From Sphacelaria rigidula (taxonomy: Eukaryota > Phaeophyceae > Sphacelariales): 28,604 nt of DNA. The notes beneath the pieces are model-generated. The model had not been told where the DNA came from. It ran no database searches and worked only from the letters and a program-made list of their open reading frames with translations. The translations under genes and the position numbers were made by a program. Positions 25,601-28,604 of the stretch are shown piece by piece; within the stretch, counting starts at the first letter, position 1, and each line of letters opens with the position of its first letter. The stretch lies in the NCBI GenBank assembly GCA_964200075.2, contig CAXNAA020000097.1:1-28604 (forward strand), in the 5' to 3' direction.

Positions 25601-28548
25601 CCATAGTCTTTTGACCATTGACCTCGCATCCCTACAAAGCCGGGACGGAACACGCCGGGTTTTCGCCGGACCAGACTCGCATTCAATCACCGAGCGCGAA
25701 GCGCCATGATGTGTTCGACGAGTCGCACGAAGGGTGAGCTGCATCCTGCTAAGATTGTCCCGCCCGAAGCGTACTGATCCTCCTGCATATGGATGACAGC
25801 CTCGAATCAGCTGCTTCATTTTCTGGTATCGCCACTTCCAGAGACAGCTGCGGGTTGCACACTGCCTCATGGGTGTCACATTTGAAACACTACGTAGAAT
25901 GACCAACTCCTTTGCGCGGAATTGAGGTTCTCTCATCACGCACAATATGATGTAGCTCGACCATCGTCATGGTTACCGCAAAAAAAATACAAGCGTAAAA
26001 AACCGGTAACCTTGTTGCCTAGTTTACGCAGTGAGTGGCGTGTTGTACAGCGTCGTTGCCAACCGACACCAAGCTCGTGGGGGGGGTGTACTCATGATCA
26101 TGCATGCCATAGTCATCCTCGTGGGGGGGGGATATGCTGTTAGAAGGGGGTGTTCCGGCATGGTATTGAGGTTCGAAGGTGGAAGGTACGTCAAACGGGG
26201 GTTTCACTTTTATTCCGCTTTCAGAATTTGTATCGCGTTCGAACATCTGTCGATCCTCAATTCTGTAACGCAAGGTCCACGGTGACGACGCCATGGTCCC
26301 CGAGAAACCTGGCTCTCAAACGAGAGGACAAACTTTCCACATCGAGAATTCCAGGCTTGAGTGATTATTATTGCTTGCAAGGAACCAGCTTGTGCCATCG
26401 CACGAGCGAGTCGTTGATCATTTTCCGCGAAAGTCGTAACGCAGTTCTATTTTGGTCGTTGCTTGTACACCCGGCATCAGTTTGTGCGCCAGGGCATCAC
26501 CCCGAGCACGCTACGAAAATTCTCCGAATGATGAAACGAACGCCACATATCCACTTCCCAGGACACACCAGAACCGTGAATAACGACCAGCTCTCCGAAT
26601 TCGTGTGATTTTGGCATCACATATTTTTCTGACATGTACAGCCCGCTGCTCCGCCCCCACCCACGGATCGCGCCGGCTCCTGCTCTCGGCCGTATATCTC
26701 CCCGTTGCGAACCAAATCCATTCCAGCCTCACGAGAGCATTCACTATTTCTTCGAGGCTTGGTTTTTCGCGTGGTTCCGAGGGGCCTTCAGGACAGCGAG
26801 GAGGACGTTTGTGCCGCCGCCGCGAGGGCCGCGCGTCTGGTAACGAAGCGATTTCTGCCGCTGTCTTGGAGGGTCGGCGGGACAGTGATGGACGCCGATG
26901 AGCTGTCGAGTCGTAGAACGCACGGGGGTGAGACCGGGTGCACCGCTGCCGCCGGCCACAGCGAGGTCAGAGCCAAAGCTGTTATGGAGGAAGCTAGTAG
27001 TGGTATATCTGCCCCTGTGAGGAAGCAGCACAGTACCGGCCGCCGGCGTGAACGGGGGGCGGAGGGAGGGGCGGCGGAGAGCAGCGGAGGTGGTGGTGAC
27101 GCGGGTGTGGAGGAAAGGGTGGAGGAAAACGAGAAGGAGATTTTCCATTTGGTATGGAAGGCGTTGGGCGCTTTACATCAGGATTCCGCGTGCGTCGAGG
27201 TGAGGAGAGGAGAGGAGAGATACGAACAAAAGAAGGACAAGACTATCGTCAGCGTTTTCCCAGGAGTTTCAGAATTTTCTTGCTAGCGTAGAGTTAAATT
27301 TTTCGTCCAGTCCCTGTTTGGCGGCTGATGAAATCACGAAAAAAACATTTTTTACGGTAGCATGTTTTGTGTGGTAGTCAGCGATTGCCAGGATATTGTG
27401 GTCGCACGTATCGTGTTACTACTCCCCGAGTACATACGGCTTGAGTAACAATCTACGCTCGCCCCTGCACCGACTCCTCTTCCCTGGCTTTCTGCGAATG
27501 CCCCCTCGCATGCTCCCTTACTTTAATGCATGCTGGATCAGTCATCTTCCGTATGGCACCAACGAACACGCTCCACAACCCCGTCCCCGTCACCATGAGA
27601 GACTAAGTGGTCGACCCTACTGTACCCCCCCCAACCCAACTGCAGTCCTCGCTCTGCCACCTCAACCCTGACCCCAACCCCACCCTTGGCCCCAACCATA
27701 AGGATATTGCGGATCTCCTCGAAATATGTTGCGACGACGCCGCGAGCCGGAGCCGACGCCGGAGAAGCGGCGGCGGAGCAGTTGATCCTCTCACTGACGA
27801 AGGAGGGGACAGGTTGCAGCGGCTGTTGGAGCTGTGGGGGGACGGCCGCGCGCGTGTGCGGGCCTCTGCGGTGCGGTCGTTGTCTGCCCTCGCAGGGGTT
27901 ACCATTGCTGATGGTGGTGGTGTTGTTGGTGGTGGCCGTGATGGGTGCGTTTGGCGTCACCGTGTTGGGCTTGTCGTTGTGTTGTTGAGCATCCAATCGT
28001 TTTGTCTGGCAGTTTTTTCACGTCTCTGTTTTCTGTCACCGTGGTACAGCAGGAGCAAGATATTCGGCGCGGCCTACCTTTAGTTATTCTCCCGAAGTGT
28101 GTCTTGCTGTTTCCTGGTGAGGGTAGCACGCCGCTACCTTGGTACACGGCCACGGGGTGTGTTCGTTAGACACCTGCCATTCCCTTCACAGATGTTTACT
28201 GATAGCACATCAAACCCAGCACGCATTTTCGCCCTACTTATATTTCGTTGGCTGTTCCCCCAGAGCCCGTCATGGTACGGCAGCTACCCCGACAAGCAAA
28301 GAAATAGCAGGAGACACTTCTTGGGCCATCAACGTGAACGGACTGGGCGCCCGGTTATTACGGCGATGCTTTCGCGGGATCCTGTTCGAGACCGACGATG
28401 GCGTGAGGGAGCAAACCGCCCAGCTCTGGAAGGCGCTCCTGCCAGGAATGCAGCGGTAAGAGTTCGTGGCAGCCGGTTTGGGTCTGGGGTAGGCTGCTTT
28501 TGCGCAGATGTCGTATTTTCAATGTGTTGAGTTTGTTGTTGATGGTGC

Positions 28549-28604
<56 letters not shown>
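15155..28604 (+). CDS. BTAF1: TATA-binding protein-associated factor BTAF1/Mot1, 5' half (12 exons, runs off the window)
   Basis: Exons are 15155-15209, 17454-17541, 17953-18053, 19751-19959, 20980-21100, 22834-23258, 23900-24012, 24436-24516, 25336-25535, 26727-27199, 27646-27944 and 28264-28455. All eleven joins keep phase and give about 785 codons without a stop. BTAF1/Mot1 is a nuclear Swi2/Snf2 ATPase; its N-terminal HEAT repeats grip TBP and its C-terminal motor strips TBP from TATA DNA, redistributing it between promoters. Landmarks in family order are AWYARVAAA, VLGRGVLLLSRG, RVGRQRKRLLKCLGLA, LSARQRNRLARHRR, LFHPVWQCRHGAA, CVLALDQFGDY, MVAPVRETAAQLLAV, WQARHGGFCGLESLCAV, RGLQDSEEDV and IFHLVWKALGAL. 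It is longer than the human N-terminus because of low-complexity inserts in exons 6 and 10. The ATPase domain must follow downstream. Confidence 0.88.
15528..15602. repeat. (CTGTA)15 pentanucleotide microsatellite
   Basis: Fifteen uninterrupted CTGTA units, 75 bp. Perfect purity suggests recent expansion and length polymorphism. Confidence 0.97.
16446..16543. mobile_element. piggyBac-type MITE, 98 bp
   Basis: Flanked on both sides by TTAA (16442-16445 and 16544-16547), the piggyBac target duplication. Its termini are inverted: left CCCTTAGACCGCGAGGTTAG, and the right end read inward CCCTTAGACGGCGAGATTAG, continuing to about 27 bp with few mismatches. Ends beginning CCC next to TTAA are typical of the superfamily. 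It is too short to code, so it would be mobilised in trans. Confidence 0.85.
17454..17541 (+). CDS. BTAF1: BTAF1 exon 2
   Basis: Acceptor CTGTTCCAG, donor CACAG|gtgtgt in phase 2. It encodes GKEYGSLVAERLVKLVRSEP, which occupies the place of the first HEAT helix pair; the spacing from LLxLL to this proline equals the family spacing to within one residue. Confidence 0.75.
17953..18053 (+). CDS. BTAF1: BTAF1 exon 3
   Basis: Encodes RLVVGAAPYLSHTAWYARVA and then AASCLESLARLEC, matching the conserved 'YLRS-x-x-WDTRVAAA' HEAT motif of Mot1/BTAF1. It ends TGCG|gtgaga in phase 1. It follows a 411-bp intron ending CTTTTGAAAG. Confidence 0.85.
18285..18660 (+). mobile_element. tRNA-like SINE copy D
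   Basis: TGGTACAACTGAAAC (from 18335) and GGCGGAAGATTG followed by a B-box-like GGATCCGAAATG (18374-18385) align with the inverted copy at 19040-19300. Similarity continues through a T/C-rich segment and ATCCGATTTCCGTC. Further on, GTCATGATCCGATCCGCGATACCA is shared with the element at 20475-20865. The ends are not resolved. Confidence 0.65.
19040..19300 (-). mobile_element. tRNA-like SINE copy F (inverted relative to D)
   Basis: The reverse complement reads TGGTACAACTGAAACTGG, GGCGGAAGATTGCGGGTTCG (B box at 19225-19235) and then the same pyrimidine-rich and GTATCTGATTTTCGTC segments as copy D. It could pair with D in the transcript as a hairpin of roughly 150 bp. Confidence 0.65.
19570..19697 (+). 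mobile_element. (CAAT)n-tailed retroposon, copy B
   Basis: Same strand and same conserved block as copy A (TGTCTCGGGTATGTGTATCA through AGTTAAAGTGTGACA), followed by the longest tail in the window, about 10.75 CAAT units at 19655-19697. The clean tail suggests this is the youngest of the three, although tail slippage could also explain it. Confidence 0.8.
19655..19697. repeat. (CAAT)n simple repeat
   Basis: 43 bp of perfect CAAT units forming the 3' tail of retroposon copy B. Confidence 0.97.
19751..19959 (+). CDS. BTAF1: BTAF1 exon 4
   Basis: Acceptor CTAAACAACAG, donor CAGCAG|gtgcgc in phase 0. A polar Ser/Pro-rich linker is followed by WVSLEDVRLQQVLGRGVLLL, equivalent to the 'FDL-x-x-VL-x-x-G-x-x-LL' motif of Mot1. 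Two later AGs (19757, 19760) are alternative acceptors but do not keep phase with exon 3. Confidence 0.85.
20344..20464 (-). mobile_element. (CAAT)n-tailed retroposon, copy C, with 7-bp target duplication
   Basis: The 121-bp insert is flanked by AACTAGT at 20337-20343 and 20465-20471. Its reverse complement carries the family block (GTCTTGGGTGTGTCTATCA... GGGGTCAGTTAAAGTGCGAC) and a short CAATC tail; GTCAT is missing from the ATGATCC segment. It lies in BTAF1 intron 4. Confidence 0.85.
20475..20865. mobile_element. Double-headed tRNA-like repeat, copy E
   Basis: A sense B-box-like GGGTCCGAATC (20515-20525) follows CGGAAAGTTC, as in copy D. An antisense match to GGGTTCGAATC (20812-20822) lies at the other end, preceded in its own orientation by ACGAATCAA. 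The middle holds GTTTGGTCATGATCCAGTCC, shared with copy D. The 118-codon minus-strand frame here is a by-product of the repeat in my view, as no protein family is recognisable. Confidence 0.65.
20980..21100 (+). CDS. BTAF1: BTAF1 exon 5
   Basis: Acceptor GCGATACAG, donor CCT|gttaag in phase 1. It encodes VDARVGRQRKRLLKCLGLAG, a clear match to the 'DPKER-x-x-RQRK-x-LKK-x-LGL' motif of BTAF1. The open frame at 20909-21193 is in a different frame and is a shadow. Confidence 0.85.
21131..21556. mobile_element. Near-perfect 426-bp fold-back palindrome
   Basis: Arms of about 200 bp run from AACAGC (21131) to GCTGTT (21556) around CCGATCGG (about 21340-21347). Long identical blocks include GGAGCTTTTGATTGAGGATG, TAGCTATTGACAAGTACGAC and GATTTCGATAACCGAAAT. 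The few arm differences imply recent origin or gene conversion between arms. No transposase is present, and a target duplication is not evident. Confidence 0.9.
22472..22691. mobile_element. hAT-type MITE (22480-22683) with 8-bp target duplications
   Basis: AATTGTTC is repeated exactly at 22472-22479 and 22684-22691. The 204-bp insert begins CAACGGCAGG and its other end, read inward, begins CAAGGGCAGG. The terminal inverted repeats are 41 bp with one mismatch and contain GTCGAGTAGAGTATACTC; weaker similarity continues inward. An 8-bp duplication with YARNG-type ends indicates the hAT superfamily. It is non-coding and must depend on a transposase elsewhere. Confidence 0.93.
22834..23258 (+). 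CDS. BTAF1: BTAF1 exon 6
   Basis: Acceptor TTCTTCTGCAG. It begins LGDVIDDEDLAG and contains MTLSARQRNRLARHRR, equivalent to the basic 'LSARERNRLKRKAK' segment. A Gly/Ser-rich low-complexity insert (about residues 255-300) follows, then ALVSLAADLVTQ. The exon ends CAG at 23258 before a GC donor (gcgagt) and joins exon 7 in phase 0 to give ADLVTQ-LFHPVW, matching the family's 'LCNDLFNPSW'. Confidence 0.85.
23259..23899 (+). other. BTAF1 intron 6, GC-AG type
   Basis: Begins GCGAGT and ends TATGCAG, 641 bp. No GT donor nearby gives both the correct phase and the conserved residues. The interior is unremarkable apart from a G run at about 23311-23320. Confidence 0.7.
23900..24012 (+). CDS. BTAF1: BTAF1 exon 7
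   Basis: Encodes LFHPVWQCRHGAALGALSIL, one of the most conserved HEAT motifs of Mot1/BTAF1 ('LFNPSWEVRHGA'), and an Arg-rich end. The donor TGATAG|gtgaaa (phase 2) was chosen because it alone keeps phase with exon 8. The 423-bp intron that follows holds a CCCCTG/CAGGGG hairpin with a T run at 24130-24157. Confidence 0.88.
24436..24516 (+). CDS. BTAF1: BTAF1 exon 8
   Basis: Acceptor GGTGACAG, donor CG|gtgaga. It reads MEAWAEDAVARCVCVLALDQ and then FGDYSG, the 'WLEDLAIRLLCVFALDRFGDY' segment of the family. The fit to the family is close throughout. Confidence 0.9.
24517..25335 (+). other. BTAF1 intron 8 with G-run repeat
   Basis: 819 bp. A repeat headed by a G run (24727-24802) is shared with intron 9. 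Nothing else is recognised. Confidence 0.6.
24727..24802 (+). repeat. G-run-headed repeat, copy 1
   Basis: About 24 G-rich bases, then GTACTCAT, TAGTC, TTTGACCATTGA and CGCATCCCT in the same order as the copy at 25553-25633. G runs of this length can form G-quadruplexes in the sense transcript. Confidence 0.7.
25336..25535 (+). CDS. BTAF1: BTAF1 exon 9
   Basis: Acceptor GGCGTTTAG, donor GGAG|gtgagc in phase 1. It encodes MVAPVRETAAQLLAVAALQL and WQARHGGFCGLESLCAVAIR, corresponding to 'VVAPVRETCAQ' and 'WEVRHGGLLGIKY-x-LAVR'. Together these two motifs make the BTAF1 assignment secure. Confidence 0.93.
25553..25633 (+). repeat. G-run-headed repeat, copy 2
   Basis: Runs from the G-rich head through GGTACTCAT, CTTGC, ATAGTC, TTTTGACCATTGACC and CGCATCCCT, parallel to copy 1 at 24727. 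Confidence 0.7.
26079..26118 (+). repeat. G-run-headed repeat, copy 3 (short)
   Basis: G run, GTGTACTCATGATCATGC and CATAGTC, then it diverges; a second G run follows at about 26124. It is a truncated relative of copies 1 and 2. Confidence 0.55.
26727..27199 (+). CDS. BTAF1: BTAF1 exon 10
   Basis: The acceptor CATTCCAG joins in phase 1. It begins with FLRGLVFRVVPRGLQDSEED, matching 'LLPKVLTRIIEGLQDLDDDV', and ends IFHLVWKALGALHQDSACVE|gtgagg, matching the 'LWDALLELDDL' helix. Between them lies a roughly 100-residue charged, Gly/Glu/Arg-rich insert not found in animal or yeast relatives that I know, probably a disordered loop. Confidence 0.87.
27200..27645 (+). other. BTAF1 intron 10
   Basis: 446 bp with a purine-rich start (GAGGAGAGG repeats) and a C-rich end. 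No element recognised. Confidence 0.6.
27646..27944 (+). CDS. BTAF1: BTAF1 exon 11
   Basis: The acceptor AACTGCAG joins in phase 0. A Pro/Asn and Arg-rich variable segment leads to DRLQRLLELWGDGRARVRAS and AVRSLSAL, equivalent to the 'LVPRLWPFLRHSI-x-SVR-x-ALETL' HEAT helices. The end is less certain: the donor GATGG|gtgcgt was chosen because it alone keeps phase 2 with exon 12, and it lies in a Gly-codon-rich stretch. Confidence 0.7.
27945..28263 (+). other. BTAF1 intron 11
   Basis: 319 bp ending in a pyrimidine tract and CCCCCAG. No element seen. Confidence 0.6.
28264..28455 (+). CDS. BTAF1: BTAF1 exon 12 (last in window)
   Basis: Encodes GARLLRRCFRGILFETDDGV and REQTAQLWKALLPGM, matching the BTAF1 'LRHIFQFCVLESSQEILDLIHKVWMELL' region. 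It ends CAGCG|gtaaga in phase 2, so the gene clearly continues beyond the window. Confidence 0.85.
28549..28604. repeat. (ATT)n microsatellite, cut by the window end
   Basis: At least 18 uninterrupted ATT units, continuing past the last base, in BTAF1 intron 12. Confidence 0.97.

Larger units (their letters stand above)
25536..26726 (+). other. BTAF1 intron 9 with two G-run repeats
   Basis: 1.2 kb with G-run repeat copies at 25553-25633 and 26079-26118. The open frame at 26150-26608 shows no family similarity and sits between exons that already join in phase. Confidence 0.6.

Noticed and set aside
26150-26608. 152-codon open frame on the + strand
   Set aside because: Sits in BTAF1 intron 9 between exons that join in phase, and has no similarity to the HEAT region.

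Overview
The window looks like nuclear DNA of a large-genome, intron-rich eukaryote. Genes are split into many short exons with GTRAGT-type donors, and introns and spacers are full of small transposon derivatives and microsatellites. There are no bacterial-type operons. A brown alga or related stramenopile fits best (inference from gene architecture and the CTGTA-type microsatellites, not proven). I assembled two protein genes by hand, both on the + strand, and every exon junction in them keeps the codon phase.

Gene 1 (1247-10464) is a complete seven-exon patatin-like phospholipase/lipid acyl hydrolase of about 325 residues. Its GASAG nucleophile motif, HVPFWFSG segment and VDG aspartate are carried on separate exons. 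One exon is only 25 nt long (8437-8461), and the first intron is 5.6 kb. Gene 2 (15155 to beyond 28604) is the 5' half of BTAF1/Mot1, the Swi2/Snf2-type ATPase that removes TATA-binding protein from DNA. Twelve exons (about 785 codons) cover the N-terminal HEAT-repeat part; the ATPase domain must lie past the window. One of its introns appears to be GC-AG.

The rest is a record of mobile-element activity. I see a 204-bp hAT-type MITE with perfect 8-bp target duplications, a 98-bp piggyBac-type MITE flanked by TTAA, two long fold-back palindromes (about 430 bp each), a 549-bp element with terminal inverted repeats, and a short hairpin element. There are also a three-copy retroposon family ending in (CAAT)n, a group of tRNA-like (B-box) repeats including two 'double-headed' units of nearly equal size, and a G-run-headed repeat present three times in late BTAF1 introns.

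The 4.7-kb spacer 10465-15154 and patatin intron 1 each hold coding-like stretches that I could not identify. No rRNA, no complete tRNA and no CRISPR array were seen.
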